This document shows, piece by piece, positions 1 through 8,876 of a stretch of 47,519 nucleotides of DNA. The translations under genes were made by a program, and so were the position numbers. The stretch is from Pseudomonadota bacterium. Its GTDB lineage: Bacteria; Pseudomonadota; Gammaproteobacteria; Burkholderiales; Sulfuriferulaceae. Location of the stretch: contig JAJYHV010000078.1 in the NCBI GenBank assembly GCA_021790515.1, forward strand, positions 1 through 47,519, written 5' to 3'. The number at the start of each line of letters is the position of its first letter. Position 1 is the stretch's first letter. The notes beneath the pieces were generated by a model. That model made no database searches. It was not told the DNA's origin and was given only the letters and a program-made list of their open reading frames with translations.

Positions 1-121
1 CGTGGTGTGATTTTTGCTTTGGAAATGGTATGGCTCGGTTTATGTGTGTTTTGGTGCGGATGTCAGTCGTATTTGTGACAACGTAGCAATAAAAATCCGG
101 GACTTGGCAGTGTCATTGTAA

Positions 122-186
122 GGGAAGCGCTGATTGATTCTCACGTGGCCGCGACGGCGGTCTGGCGGAATGAATCAGTTCTTCCC
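122..186 (+). repeat. Palindromic interspersed repeat, copy 1 (complete)
   Basis: This 65-bp element has imperfect inverted ends. The left end reads GGGAAGCGCTGATTGATTC, and the right end read in reverse complement is GGGAAGAACTGATTCATTC, so 16 of 19 positions match. The centre is GC-rich (CGTGGCCGCGACGGCGG). It is the best preserved of five related copies in the window, the others being near 3308, 17201, 23155 and 32174. It lies upstream of the small ORF and dadA. It is too short to encode a transposase, so a MITE or REP-like element is inferred. Confidence 0.75.
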
Positions 187-217
187 GAGGTAAAAAACAT
201 TCAATCAGGTGTCGACG

Positions 218-520
218 ATGCAGAAATCAGAACAGATGAATATATGTATGTCGGGTAGTGACAGCGTGTTGTTGTCGGACAGTGAACGTGCGGCGGGTGT
301 TCTGGCAGCGTTAAACGTGTTCCAGCGCCATGGCGTGGATGTTTCACGTTGTGCCATGGCAGAAGCAAAACGGGCGGCAGATGGTTTGTTGACTGCCGAT
401 GAAGCGTTATGGTGCATCATTTGGGATGATGCCCAGACAGCAGCGTGGCGCGCGGCGACCATTGGCTGGCTGAGTCGGGATGTTGATATTGGAATTGCGT
501 TGGCATCGACTGCATCATAA
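218..520 (+). CDS. Hypothetical small protein upstream of dadA
   Basis: I do not recognise this family. The frame is open for about 100 residues and ends 18 bp before the dadA start, so the two may be cotranscribed. The protein is soluble-looking, with no signal peptide or membrane segment, and is rich in Ala and Trp; its middle (EAKRAADGLLTADEALWCII) looks helical. The start is uncertain. GTG at 209, ATG at 218, ATG at 236 and ATG at 248 are all in frame and none has a convincing Shine-Dalgarno sequence; 218 is chosen as the first ATG. A palindromic repeat lies just upstream. The opposite strand is also open here, so coding status is only moderately supported. Confidence 0.45.
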   Translation: MQKSEQMNICMSGSDSVLLSDSERAAGVLAALNVFQRHGVDVSRCAMAEAKRAADGLLTADEALWCIIWDDAQTAAWRAATIGWLSRDVDIGIALASTAS

Positions 521-538
521 AAGTTTACCGGAGGTGTG

Positions 539-1789
539 ATGCGCATACTGGTGTTGGGAGCGGGAGTCATCGGGGTGACGAGCGCTTACTACCTTGCGCG
601 CGCTGGTTTTGAGGTGACGGTGATCGATCGGCAGTCTGCTGTTGCGCAGGAAACCAGTTTTGCCAATGCGGGACAGATTTCTCCCGGCTACGCCTCGCCA
701 TGGGCCGCACCTGGCATGCCAATCAAGGCGTTGCGTTGGCTTGTTCAACAACATTCCCCGTTGAAATGGCGGCCTGACGGCAGTCTTTGGCAATGGCTCT
801 GGCTGTTGGCCTGGTTACGTAATTGTACCGCTGCCCGCTATGCCGACAATAAACAGAGTATGGTGCAACTGGCCGAGTACAGTCGTGACTGTTTACGTGA
901 GTTGCGCGTCGAAGAACAGATGGTTTATGAAGCGCGTACGTTGGGGACGTTGCAGGTTTTTCGCTTTCAGCAGCAATGGCGGGCGGCGCAAAAAGATATT
1001 CAGGTATTGGAGCAGTGCGGTATATCGCATCACTTGCTCGATCGTGATGCGTGTGCAGAAATCGAGCCGGCATGGATAAAAACCGGCGTCCCGATTATAG
1101 GAGGTCTGCATTTGCCTGATGATGAAACAGGTGATTGTCAGCAGTTTACACTGGCATTGGCAGAAAAAGCGCGTCAGCTTGGCGTGTGTTTCCGGTTTGG
1201 GCAGACAGTGGAAACAGTGCGGATTGAGCCACATCGGGTCATGGTGACAGTGACGGGTCGTGAGGTGCTGGAGGCAGAACACGTGGTGGTGGCGGCAGGC
1301 AGTTATAGCCGCGATTTGTTGTTACCATTGGGCGTGCGCCTGCCGGTTTATCCCGTCAAAGGCTATTCGTTGACCGCTGCCATGATAAATGAAAGCAAAG
1401 CACCAGTCTCTACCGTCCTTGATGAGACATATAAGGTAGCAATTACCCGGTTCGATCAGCGGATTCGCATCGGCGGCATGGCAGAGTTGGTTGGTTTTGA
1501 TTTGCGACTGGATGATCGTCGGCGCGCGACGCTGGCCATGGTGACGGACAGCCTGTTTCCGGGGAGTTGTGATTTGCCGCAGGCAAGTTTTTGGGCGGGT
1601 TTGCGTCCGATGACACCGCGAGGCGTGCCTTTGATTGGCACATCCCGCCATGCCAATGTGTGGCTCAATACCGGCCATGGCACATTGGGGTGGACGATGG
1701 CTTGCGGATCGGCACGGATACTGGCAGACCGCATGGCGGGCAGAACACCCGAAATTCCGGACGCGGCTTATCGACCTGGCCCGCTATGA
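539..1789 (+). CDS. dadA: D-amino acid dehydrogenase (FAD-dependent, small subunit type)
   Basis: It oxidatively deaminates D-amino acids (classically D-alanine) to 2-oxo acids and passes electrons to the membrane quinone pool. The 416-residue protein matches the usual DadA length. The N-terminus has the Rossmann FAD motif GAGVIGVTSAYYLARAG, followed by the DadA-typical ETSFANAGQISPGYASPWAAPG segment (residues about 39-60). The C-terminus has the GLRPMTPRGVPLIG and NTGHGTLGWTMACGSA elements that close the FAD site. ATG at 539 is chosen because a GGAGG lies at 530-534; an in-frame GTG at 536 is too close to it. An alanine racemase gene (alr) lies elsewhere in the window, so D-alanine supply and use are both encoded. 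No dadX is adjacent. Confidence 0.93.
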   Translation: MRILVLGAGVIGVTSAYYLARAGFEVTVIDRQSAVAQETSFANAGQISPGYASPWAAPGMPIKALRWLVQQHSPLKWRPDGSLWQWLWLLAWLRNCTAARYADNKQSMVQLAEYSRDCLRELRVEEQMVYEARTLGTLQVFRFQQQWRAAQKDIQVLEQCGISHHLLDRDACAEIEPAWIKTGVPIIGGLHLPDDETGDCQQFTLALAEKARQLGVCFRFGQTVETVRIEPHRVMVTVTGREVLEAEHVVVAAGSYSRDLLLPLGVRLPVYPVKGYSLTAAMINESKAPVSTVLDETYKVAITRFDQRIRIGGMAELVGFDLRLDDRRRATLAMVTDSLFPGSCDLPQASFWAGLRPMTPRGVPLIGTSRHANVWLNTGHGTLGWTMACGSARILADRMAGRTPEIPDAAYRPGPL

Positions 1790-1814
1790 CAGGATCGTCG
1801 TGGGATTATCGGGT

Positions 1815-2651
1815 TTACAGGGCGCCGAACACCTTGCTGATCAATGCGCTTCCCGCGCTGAGCGGATTGGCGCGAATAGCGCTTTCTTCGTCACCGATGG
1901 CTTGATACAAGCGGCTGAGCGCCTGTTGTGTGATGTAGCTGTCCAGGCTGGATTCATCTGGTTTGATGAGACCGAATTGTGCTGCTTCGCCGGCGTAACG
2001 GTCATAGACTTTCGCCAGTTTGACTTTGGCAGTGGCTTCGCGGGCGATGGGCAAAAACTTTTGCGTCAATGGCGCCTCGGTTTGCTGGCGAAAATAATCG
2101 GTAGCCGAGTGTGGTCCACCGGTCAGGATGTTCTTGGCGTCGACTAGCGTCATGTGTTTGACAGACTGAATCAGTAATGTTTTGGCTTGTGGAACGGCGG
2201 CTTCGGCCGCGCGGTTGATGGCCAGATCGAGTGCGTCCGCCTGTCCGCCGAGACCTGCCATGCGCATCAGGTCGCTGGCCTTTTGCAGGGAAGGTGGCAG
2301 AGGGATACGCCATTTCGGGCTGCCATAAAAACCGTCCGTGCGTCCCAGAGTGCTGACCGCGCTGTCCACACCTTTGGATAACGCTGCTTTCAGCCCATTG
2401 CCTGCTTCGCTGTTGCTCATGCGGGCCAGGGCGGGCGATGGGGGATGGGTGCCCGGATTGTTGCCGGGAGGGTTGCTGGTGTTGCTGCCTTGTTGCAGGC
2501 TGTTGTCGAGCTGGTTTTCCAGATTATTGAGATCGAATGCAAATGACGGAAGCGGCAACAAGGTTGCGGCAACTGCCGCTGCAATCGTTGCAGCAACGGG
2601 TAAAGCTGCGGTCACAGAACAGTTCATCGGCAACCAACGAAATACATTCAT
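1815..2651 (-). CDS. DUF4197 family exported protein
   Basis: This 278-residue protein has an N-terminal hydrophobic segment (residues about 10-36) ending at FA/FD, consistent with a cleaved signal peptide and periplasmic location. A low-complexity Asn/Pro/Ser linker follows (about 52-72). The remainder is the DUF4197 domain, with the family-typical GLKAALSKGVDSAV, PKWRIPLPPSLQ and GGPHSATDYFRQQT segments and the C-terminal ALSRLYQAIGDEE. The family is widespread in proteobacteria and its molecular function is unknown. The start is supported by AAGGAGA ahead of the ATG. It follows orn on the same strand with a 53-bp gap and may be cotranscribed. It converges with dadA, with only 25 bp between the two stop codons. 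Confidence 0.85.
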   Translation of the reverse strand: MNVFRWLPMNCSVTAALPVAATIAAAVAATLLPLPSFAFDLNNLENQLDNSLQQGSNTSNPPGNNPGTHPPSPALARMSNSEAGNGLKAALSKGVDSAVSTLGRTDGFYGSPKWRIPLPPSLQKASDLMRMAGLGGQADALDLAINRAAEAAVPQAKTLLIQSVKHMTLVDAKNILTGGPHSATDYFRQQTEAPLTQKFLPIAREATAKVKLAKVYDRYAGEAAQFGLIKPDESSLDSYITQQALSRLYQAIGDEESAIRANPLSAGSALISKVFGAL

Positions 2652-2704
2652 GTGGGTTCTCCTTGGTAATGGCGCAGGGTTTGTTATGAGCGCCTGTATG
2701 CAGC

Positions 2705-3250
2705 TCAGAGGTTCAACAGGTGTTCGCGGTAATGTTTTAGTTCGGCTATCGAGTCATAAATATCGGATAGCGCTTCGTGTTTGCTGTCTTTGGTAAAGTT
2801 TTTGGCGATGGCGGGCTTCCAGCGTTTGGCGAGTTCCTTGAGTGTGCTGACATCAAGATTGCGGTAGTGGAAGTAGTCTTCCAGTCCAGGCATGTAGCGG
2901 GCAAGAAAACGTCTGTCCTGACAGATGGAGTTGCCGCACATCGGCGATGTACGTACCGGGATGTGCTGTTTCAAGAAGTCCAGCATCTGCGCCTGTGCAT
3001 CGGCTTCAAGCAATTGGCTGGCCTTGACTTTGTCGATCAGGCCGGATTTGCCGTGCGTGCCTTTGTTCCAGTTGTCCATGCCATCCAGCACAACGTCAGG
3101 TTGATGGATGACCAGTACCGGCGCTTCGGCAACGGTTTCCAGTGCATTGTTGGTGACGACGAGTGCGATTTCCAGAATGCGGTCTGTATCCGGTTGTAAT
3201 CCGGACATTTCCATGTCAATCCAGATCAGGTTGTTTTGATCTTGAGGCAT
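2705..3250 (-). CDS. orn: Oligoribonuclease
   Basis: This 3'-5' exoribonuclease degrades 2-5 nt RNA fragments, including pGpG, the linear product of c-di-GMP hydrolysis. The 181-residue length is typical. The DEDDh signature is present: D12 and E14 in WIDMEMSGL, a later Asp in the [12 protein letters not shown] region, and H158 and D163 in [11 protein letters not shown] at the C-terminus. The start ATG at 3250 gives the family N-terminus [12 protein letters not shown]. The pGpG role is relevant here because the window also encodes an HD-GYP phosphodiesterase and the c-di-GMP-responsive PelD, although the genes are not linked in one operon. Confidence 0.95.
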   Translation of the reverse strand: MPQDQNNLIWIDMEMSGLQPDTDRILEIALVVTNNALETVAEAPVLVIHQPDVVLDGMDNWNKGTHGKSGLIDKVKASQLLEADAQAQMLDFLKQHIPVRTSPMCGNSICQDRRFLARYMPGLEDYFHYRNLDVSTLKELAKRWKPAIAKNFTKDSKHEALSDIYDSIAELKHYREHLLNL

Positions 3251-3307
3251 TTAATCGTTTCCGTCGTGTCAAAAATCAAATTGTGGCATAAACAGAATTT
3301 TTTTGCT

Positions 3308-3360
3308 TGGGAAGCGCGACACTGAATTTATTTTCACGCGGTCGCGATGGCGGGTTGACG
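3308..3360 (+). repeat. Palindromic interspersed repeat, copy 2 (degenerate)
   Basis: It begins with TGGGAAGCGC, then has an extra 4-5 bases before a TGA..TTATT segment, and continues with TTCACGCGGTCGCGATGGCGG. This matches copy 1 through its GC-rich centre. The right inverted end is not clearly recognisable, although the bases 3373-3386 (TGGCATAATTCTTC) loosely match it. The element fills the divergent gap between orn and the M48 peptidase and would form the peptidase's immediate upstream region. Confidence 0.55.
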
Positions 3361-3386
3361 ATCGAAAAGTATGGCATAATTCTTCC

Positions 3387-4637
3387 ATGGATACAGTGAA
3401 ATGGTTGTTTTACGGTGGGGCGATGGTGTTCGGCCTCGTGCGGGCTGTGTTGATTGCGCGGCAGATGCGTTATGTCTGGCGGCGACGTATGGATGTGCCG
3501 GAGGCTTTTGCTGCCCGCGTTGAGGCAACGCAGCAGTTGCATGCTGCCGAATATACGCTGGCAAAAAACCGTCTGGCATTGTTGCAGCTTGTACTGGAAA
3601 TCGGGTTGTTGATGCTGGCGACCGGTTTGGGCGGGCTTTCTCGCCTGGCGCAGATCGTCACGTCCTTGTCGGGGGCTGGGTTATGGTCGGGCGTGTTGTT
3701 ACTGGTGAGCGTGGTGCTGCTGGTCAGCGGCGCTGAATTGCCTTTGGAACTGTATCGTAAATTCGGCGTGGAAACGCGTTTTGGCTTCAATACCGCGCGC
3801 TGGCGCGATGTGCTGCGCGATATGTTATTTCAGACCATGCTGGGTTTGGTGCTGGGGGTGCCGTTGATTTTTGCCGTATTGTGGACGATTGCCCGCATGG
3901 GACAGCATTGGTGGCTGTACGCGTGGTTACTGTGGGTCGGGTTCAATGTGTTGCTGATGGCGGTGTACCCGGTGTGGATTGCGCCGTTGTTCAACCGGTT
4001 TACACCATTGCCGGAAGGCGAAACCAAGGACCGGATTGGCCAGCTATTGCAACAGTGTCAGTTTGCCGCTGAAGGTTTGTATGTCATGGATGGCTCGAAA
4101 CGCAGTCGGCACGGGAATGCTTTTTTTACCGGCCTGGGCCGTCATCGGCGTATTGTGTTGTTTGATACTTTACTGGAGCGCTTGCAGCCAGTGGAGATTG
4201 AAGCTGTGCTGGCGCACGAATTGGGACACTTTCACCATCGGCATGTGTTGGGCAGGATGTTGGGCATTTTCGTTGTCAGTCTTGGTTTGTTATGGGGGGT
4301 GGCGCAGGTGATGCAGCATCCGGTTTTTTTTATGGCGCTGAATCTGGGCTTGCCTAGCGCGCCGGTGGCGTTGGCTCTACTGTTGTTGGCGCTGCCGGTA
4401 TTTTCTTTGCCGGTTCAGGTGTTGACCGGGATGTTGTCACGCCGGCAGGAATTCCAGGCGGACGACTACGCGGCAGAAAAAGTGGGCGCGCGACCTTTGA
4501 TAGAGGCGCTGGTGCGCCTGTATCGCGATAACGCTACCAGTCTCTACAGTGATCCGTGGTATTCGTTGTGTTTTGATTCACATCCGAATGCGCAGCAACG
4601 GGTAACGCATTTGTTGACGCATGAAGTTGGTGTTTGA
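3387..4637 (+). CDS. M48 family membrane metallopeptidase (Ste24/CAAX protease type)
   Basis: This is an integral-membrane zinc endopeptidase of the Ste24/M48 type. The 416-residue protein has hydrophobic segments near residues 5-22, 65-82, 100-118, 146-170, 177-200, about 290-310 and 320-345. The zinc motif HELGH sits at 277-281, and a downstream QEFQADDYAAEKVGA segment supplies the third ligand Glu. The family N-terminal domain ELPLELYRKFGVETRFGFN is intact. The start at ATG 3387 is chosen because the family begins with a hydrophobic helix at once; an in-frame TTG at 3303 would add 28 unlikely residues encoded by the repeat element. No clear Shine-Dalgarno sequence precedes 3387. In bacteria this family is linked to membrane protein quality control, and its substrate here is unknown. 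Confidence 0.9.
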   Translation: MDTVKWLFYGGAMVFGLVRAVLIARQMRYVWRRRMDVPEAFAARVEATQQLHAAEYTLAKNRLALLQLVLEIGLLMLATGLGGLSRLAQIVTSLSGAGLWSGVLLLVSVVLLVSGAELPLELYRKFGVETRFGFNTARWRDVLRDMLFQTMLGLVLGVPLIFAVLWTIARMGQHWWLYAWLLWVGFNVLLMAVYPVWIAPLFNRFTPLPEGETKDRIGQLLQQCQFAAEGLYVMDGSKRSRHGNAFFTGLGRHRRIVLFDTLLERLQPVEIEAVLAHELGHFHHRHVLGRMLGIFVVSLGLLWGVAQVMQHPVFFMALNLGLPSAPVALALLLLALPVFSLPVQVLTGMLSRRQEFQADDYAAEKVGARPLIEALVRLYRDNATSLYSDPWYSLCFDSHPNAQQRVTHLLTHEVGV

Positions 4638-4669
4638 ATGTTGTGCAAAAATTTTTCAGGAGTAATTAC

Positions 4670-4984
4670 ATGAAAATACGGATTTTGTCAGGCTTGGCAG
4701 GTTTGGTGGTTTGTTTTGCGAGTGTGGCTGCATTTGCTGCGACGCCAGTCGATCCAGCGGCAGGCAAGGTGTTGCTGGAAAAATCGTGCATGGCTTGCCA
4801 TGCTGCGAAGTTTAATGGGGATGCGACGCGTGTATTTACCCGTCCGGATCGTAAGGTGAAATCCTATCCGCAATTGCTGGCCAGAGTACAGGCGTGCAGT
4901 TTGCATACCAACACGGGCTGGTTTCCGGAAGACGAAGCCAATGTGGCGGCATATTTGAATCAGAAGTTTTATAAATTCAAATAG
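4670..4984 (+). CDS. Small periplasmic monohaem cytochrome c
   Basis: This 104-residue preprotein has a signal peptide (cleavage likely near AFA/ATP, residues 23-24) and one haem c motif CMACH (C40, C43, H44). After the motif come RPDRKVKSYPQLLARVQAC, WFPEDEANVAAYLN and the end KFYKF. This pattern recurs in a small betaproteobacterial cytochrome c family. No methionine occurs after the haem motif, so the sixth iron ligand cannot be the usual Met; a His (LHTNTGW) or Asn is possible. The start ATG at 4670 has CAGGAG just upstream. It follows the M48 gene by 32 bp on the same strand. It likely carries electrons in the periplasm, with partner unknown. Confidence 0.87.
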   Translation: MKIRILSGLAGLVVCFASVAAFAATPVDPAAGKVLLEKSCMACHAAKFNGDATRVFTRPDRKVKSYPQLLARVQACSLHTNTGWFPEDEANVAAYLNQKFYKFK

Positions 4985-5053
4985 CGGTACCGCACCAACA
5001 GTATGTCGGGATTGACTGTTGATGCGACTGTTGGGATGCGGCGCGGCTGGCGG

Positions 5054-6433
5054 TCATTTTTCTTCCTGGAGCATGAAGGTTTCATATTCCAGGATGGAGA
5101 ATTTTTTGTCCAGCCAGTATAGGCCTGTGGCGACGACGATCAGCAGAGAAACGGCGAAGCCGTAGCCATACCAGTCTGCGCCGAGACGGATACTGACCAG
5201 ACTCAACAGCAGGTTGAGCAGGACAAACAGGCCGGTGAGCGAGAGGCTGATTTTTCGTTCGTCCAGATAAAACAGGATGTTCAGGATGCCGAGAAAAACG
5301 ACCTGTAATCCGGAGGCGACAACGTCGATGTATAACAAGGACGTGTAATACTCCGAGATACCTGCCCAGCGCAGGAATGCCGGTGCGGCAACAAAGGTGA
5401 TAAGTACGGCAATCGCCTGGATTTTGATGATTTCAAAGATGCCTTGTTTGGCGGTGGATACCATTTCGTCGCGTAATTCTTCGATCTGTTGCAAGGTTCC
5501 GCCGTTGCGGATGGCGTTGTAGAATTTTTGGTAGTATTCGACAAAGTCGGTTTCCATGCGCACCAGAAATGCTGCCATGCCGGGAATGATGGATAAATAG
5601 GCGAGAAAAATCGGCAGATCATAAATGAGTGAGCCGTGAAAAACGCCGATGATCGACTGACTGGTCGATGGTGCGTACCAGAACACATATTTGTCAATCC
5701 ATACCCCGAGATTAAAGAAAAATCCGGTCCAGATTAGTGCGGGATACATGCGCCTTTTTTTGATGAAGTCAAATTCGATAAAATGATTGGATGGATAAAA
5801 ATAAAAAACAAAACCCAGTATGCCGGTCAGCAGCACAAAGTGTCCGGTCAATACACCGGCCAGCAAGCCATTCAGGCCAAAGTGCCGTAACAAAAATGCA
5901 GTCAGCACCGCAGTGCTGTAACCCAAGGCAAACATGGCGACGATGGTTTTGTAGTTTTTCATGCCGGACAGAAAAATGGTGGCGATCCAGATGTCGCACA
6001 GCACGACAAAATTACTGACGAGCAGAATGCGGTACATCAGGCTTTGTTGCGAGAAACCCGACAGGGCGAGCAAGGTGCTCAGAATACCGGAAACGAGCGT
6101 GGTCATGAGGATGGCGCCCAGCAGACTGGGCAGGACGCGGTTATCCTGCTTTTCGTACAGGCGGTCGGCAATATAACGAGTAAATCCAAGTTGCAGAAAA
6201 CCGGTCAGGATGAGGCTCATGGCGATGAGATGGGTGACGGTCACTTGAAACTGGGTGATGAGCAGATGGGGAAAAACGCTGCTAAGGCTCAACAGACCGA
6301 TGATAAGGATGCCGACGATGGACAATATCCATGGGCCTGAGCTGATGATGCCAGCATATGCGTAAGCAGTGAAGACGGACAGGTAGCTATCGTGTCGCAG
6401 GATTTTGCGAATTTCAAATCCGATGCCAGCCAT
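5054..6433 (-). CDS. pelG: PelG, Pel exopolysaccharide inner-membrane transporter
   Basis: The 459-residue polytopic membrane protein of the MOP flippase superfamily is expected to move Pel polysaccharide across the inner membrane together with PelD, PelE and PelF. The N-terminus MAGIGFEIRKIL is a family hallmark, and about 12 hydrophobic helices are spread along the protein. There is a cytoplasmic loop around KFYNAIRNGGTLQQIEELRD. It is the last gene of the pel operon: its ATG overlaps the pelF stop as TAATG, indicating translational coupling. No strong intrinsic terminator is visible in the 69-bp gap that follows; only a loose CCAACAGT...ACTGTTGG inverted repeat (about 4993-5035) is present. 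Confidence 0.95.
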   Translation of the reverse strand: MAGIGFEIRKILRHDSYLSVFTAYAYAGIISSGPWILSIVGILIIGLLSLSSVFPHLLITQFQVTVTHLIAMSLILTGFLQLGFTRYIADRLYEKQDNRVLPSLLGAILMTTLVSGILSTLLALSGFSQQSLMYRILLVSNFVVLCDIWIATIFLSGMKNYKTIVAMFALGYSTAVLTAFLLRHFGLNGLLAGVLTGHFVLLTGILGFVFYFYPSNHFIEFDFIKKRRMYPALIWTGFFFNLGVWIDKYVFWYAPSTSQSIIGVFHGSLIYDLPIFLAYLSIIPGMAAFLVRMETDFVEYYQKFYNAIRNGGTLQQIEELRDEMVSTAKQGIFEIIKIQAIAVLITFVAAPAFLRWAGISEYYTSLLYIDVVASGLQVVFLGILNILFYLDERKISLSLTGLFVLLNLLLSLVSIRLGADWYGYGFAVSLLIVVATGLYWLDKKFSILEYETFMLQEEK

Positions 6434-7935
6434 TATGCGAGTATCCTGTCGTACAGTGCGCGATAAGAATCAAACATCTGTTTTTGCGTGTAGTAACGTT
6501 CTACGCGTTGGATGGCGGCATGGGCGGCAGGGAACCAGTGCCCGGGTTGCAGCAGGCGCAGGGCAGCGTCTGCCATGGCTTGCGGATCGGCGATGCGGGT
6601 GACTTCGCCTGCGACACCGAGTTGTTGGTCCTCGTCGTCATGACCATAAATCAATTGCCGGCAGGCGCCAACGTCAGTGGTCAACGCGGGGACGCCGGCA
6701 GCGAAAGCTTCCAGAATGACCAGCGGTAACGCTTCGCTGATGGAAGACAATACCAGCAGGCCGATTTTTGTCAGCAAGTCGTCCATTTTCTGAAAACCAA
6801 GAAATTTGACGTTTTCCGTCAAACCAAGACTGGCAGTCAGATTGCGACATTCTTCGGCATAAGCGGGATCTTCGTCTTCGGGGCCGGCAACCCAGCCTTC
6901 TGCGTCGGGCAGATGGTTGACGATCGTTCGCATCATGCGAATGAAGGTTTTGATGTCCTTGATGGCGACAACGCGACCAATCAGGCACAACACGTGCGGA
7001 GGTGTCGGTGGGCGCTTGGCGCGCACGAGGGTGAAGCGGTCGATGTCGATGCCGTTTGGTATGATAAGTGTGCGCTCGGCCGGTGCTCCATCGCTGATTT
7101 GCCGCTGCCGGTTGTTGTCATACAACGCAGTGATGATATCGGACTGTTGGTAGCAGAGGCGTCCAAGACTGGTAAAAAAGCGTATCCACAGTTCACGGAA
7201 GTAGCCGGTTTCGGTCGGGTCTTTTTCAAAGATGTTCCGGTTGTCGTGAATCCAGTTGCTTTGAAACAGGTCTATTTTACGTTCTTTGGTATAAATTCCG
7301 TGTTCGGACAATAAAAGGGGGCGTTGGGTTTTGAGTTTGAGCAGTGCGCCCAGAAACCCGGCGTAACCAGTGGAAACCGTGTGGAAAGCACGGACGGGAA
7401 TCATGTGTTTGGCGATATCGTTCAATATCCATATCGGCTCGTGCATGGCGCGAATGGTCCAGAAATAATCAATGAAAGAGGGGTCGGTGGAATTTTGTCG
7501 GTAGGCATTGGTAATGAAGTCCCAGGATTGCCGGTCGTGCAAAAAGAAATCGCGACTGATTGTTTCTTGCTGCAACATATCTGCCAGTTGCGCAAAGTGC
7601 TGCTTGAGCGAATTATCGTTTGTACGAAAAGCCTGATGCAACTGGGTAATCTGTGCCGTGATATTGGCTGGTGTGTGGTGATGCTGCGTTGCGTGCGCAG
7701 CCGGTGGCGCATGGACATAGTGGGTTTCCAGATGCACGACATTGGCGGGAAGTTCGTATTTGATGTGTCCATAATCTTCGGGGCGGCTGCCCAGAAAAAT
7801 GACGGCAAAGCGAAGATCCGGCCAGGCGCGAATAAGCTGGTTGACCCAACTGGAAACTCCACCACTGATATATGGAAAAGTGCCTTCCAATAACAGGGCA
7901 ATATCTGCTTCTTTGGCTGTTCGGACGGGGTTCAT
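6433..7935 (-). CDS. pelF: PelF, cytoplasmic GT4 glycosyltransferase for Pel synthesis
   Basis: This 500-residue protein is the soluble glycosyltransferase that polymerises the Pel polysaccharide, probably from UDP-GalNAc or UDP-GlcNAc. The N-terminal glycine-rich acceptor loop is YISGGVSSW (residues 22-30), with the family insert DRQSWDFITNAY following. The donor-side GT4 residues are R321 and K326 in IGRVVAIKDIKTF, and the E-x7-E catalytic motif is E401ALPLVILE409. Its ATG overlaps the pelE stop as ATGA. The length and N-terminus match Pseudomonas PelF closely, so the call is firm. Confidence 0.96.
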   Translation of the reverse strand: MNPVRTAKEADIALLLEGTFPYISGGVSSWVNQLIRAWPDLRFAVIFLGSRPEDYGHIKYELPANVVHLETHYVHAPPAAHATQHHHTPANITAQITQLHQAFRTNDNSLKQHFAQLADMLQQETISRDFFLHDRQSWDFITNAYRQNSTDPSFIDYFWTIRAMHEPIWILNDIAKHMIPVRAFHTVSTGYAGFLGALLKLKTQRPLLLSEHGIYTKERKIDLFQSNWIHDNRNIFEKDPTETGYFRELWIRFFTSLGRLCYQQSDIITALYDNNRQRQISDGAPAERTLIIPNGIDIDRFTLVRAKRPPTPPHVLCLIGRVVAIKDIKTFIRMMRTIVNHLPDAEGWVAGPEDEDPAYAEECRNLTASLGLTENVKFLGFQKMDDLLTKIGLLVLSSISEALPLVILEAFAAGVPALTTDVGACRQLIYGHDDEDQQLGVAGEVTRIADPQAMADAALRLLQPGHWFPAAHAAIQRVERYYTQKQMFDSYRALYDRILA

Positions 7936-8876
7936 GAATGATCTTCTGTCAGCCAGAAGTGTTGGATTCTGGCAAGACCAGGAATTTGATTGCTGGCAGG
8001 GACAGCGTGCAGGTGTTGTTTGACGGCGGCGTAATCCTGACGCAAAAAGGCCAGTTCGGCCAGATAGGGATGAATGCGGGTGGCCGGAACGTTGAGGACG
8101 AGTGCCTGTTCGAAAGCATATCTGGCTTGCTCAAGTTTCTCTTGTTTAATCAGGATTTGCGCCAGCAATACCCATATGTCGCCGTCACTGCGCAAGGCAA
8201 GTGCGGCGCGGGCGTGGTTTTCGGCCTGTGCCAGCATGTAGGTCAGTACGTCGCCTTCGGCGAGATGTTCATAGGAAAATGCCCAATACAGTTCGGCCAA
8301 TTGTTTTTGATAAATGTGACGCAATGCGTCATCGAGACTGTCCGCCAGTTTCTCGGTAAGAGCGTGAATGTCGGCATTGATGTCTTTTTCGCGGTTGTCC
8401 AGCATGCCGTAGGCCAGCAGACGCAAGTCGTCTACCGAATCACCCAGCAATTCTTTCAGGATGGGGACAGCGTTGCGCCGGGACAGGGTTTGCACCGAGA
8501 GCAGGGCGTTCATGCGCATGTCGAGTGGCAGGTTGGTGTTGTTGAGCCGGGTGCGTAATGCACCTTCACCGAGCGAGTGACGGATACCTGCATGACTTTG
8601 GGTAAACTGGGGAGAGGGTGTTTCGATAAAGGGGTGGGCATCGCGGCGTTCCGGGAGCAGTCTGGTGACAAGAATAATAGCTGTGATGCCCGCAAGCGAC
8701 AACAGGGGGATAAACAGCGTAAATACAAGGAAGAATCCGTACACCGGCCAATATGGCTGTCGGTAACGCCGGGGTAGCAGGCGTGTGGCGATGAGGGCAA
8801 TCAACAGGGATAACAGTAAATGCAAGCCCAGCAGCGTCAGCGGGTGTGTTGTGATGAGTATGGCTTGCCGGTTCAC
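7932..8876 (-). CDS. pelE: PelE, membrane-anchored TPR protein of the Pel system
   Basis: The 314-residue protein has two N-terminal membrane helices (about residues 12-32 and 41-72) followed by a helical region with tetratricopeptide character, for example LAELYWAFSYEHLAEGDVLT, IWVLLAQILIKQEKLEQARY and HPYLAELAFLRQDYAAVK. PelE is known to bridge PelD, PelG and PelF in the inner-membrane synthase complex. The start codon is GTG (8874-8876), overlapping the pelD TGA as GTGA; its downstream end overlaps the pelF ATG. The sequence is poorly conserved in general, so position in the operon carries much of the assignment. Confidence 0.9.
   Translation of the reverse strand: MNRQAILITTHPLTLLGLHLLLSLLIALIATRLLPRRYRQPYWPVYGFFLVFTLFIPLLSLAGITAIILVTRLLPERRDAHPFIETPSPQFTQSHAGIRHSLGEGALRTRLNNTNLPLDMRMNALLSVQTLSRRNAVPILKELLGDSVDDLRLLAYGMLDNREKDINADIHALTEKLADSLDDALRHIYQKQLAELYWAFSYEHLAEGDVLTYMLAQAENHARAALALRSDGDIWVLLAQILIKQEKLEQARYAFEQALVLNVPATRIHPYLAELAFLRQDYAAVKQHLHAVPASNQIPGLARIQHFWLTEDHS

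Noticed and set aside
1..78. Open plus-strand stretch at the left edge, possibly the end of a gene
   Set aside because: Only 25 codons with unusual composition (many Trp, Cys, Val); too short to support as coding.
205..570. Minus-strand open frame of 121 codons overlapping the small ORF and the dadA start
   Set aside because: It would cover the dadA ribosome binding site and start, and has no start signal; the plus-strand reading is more plausible.
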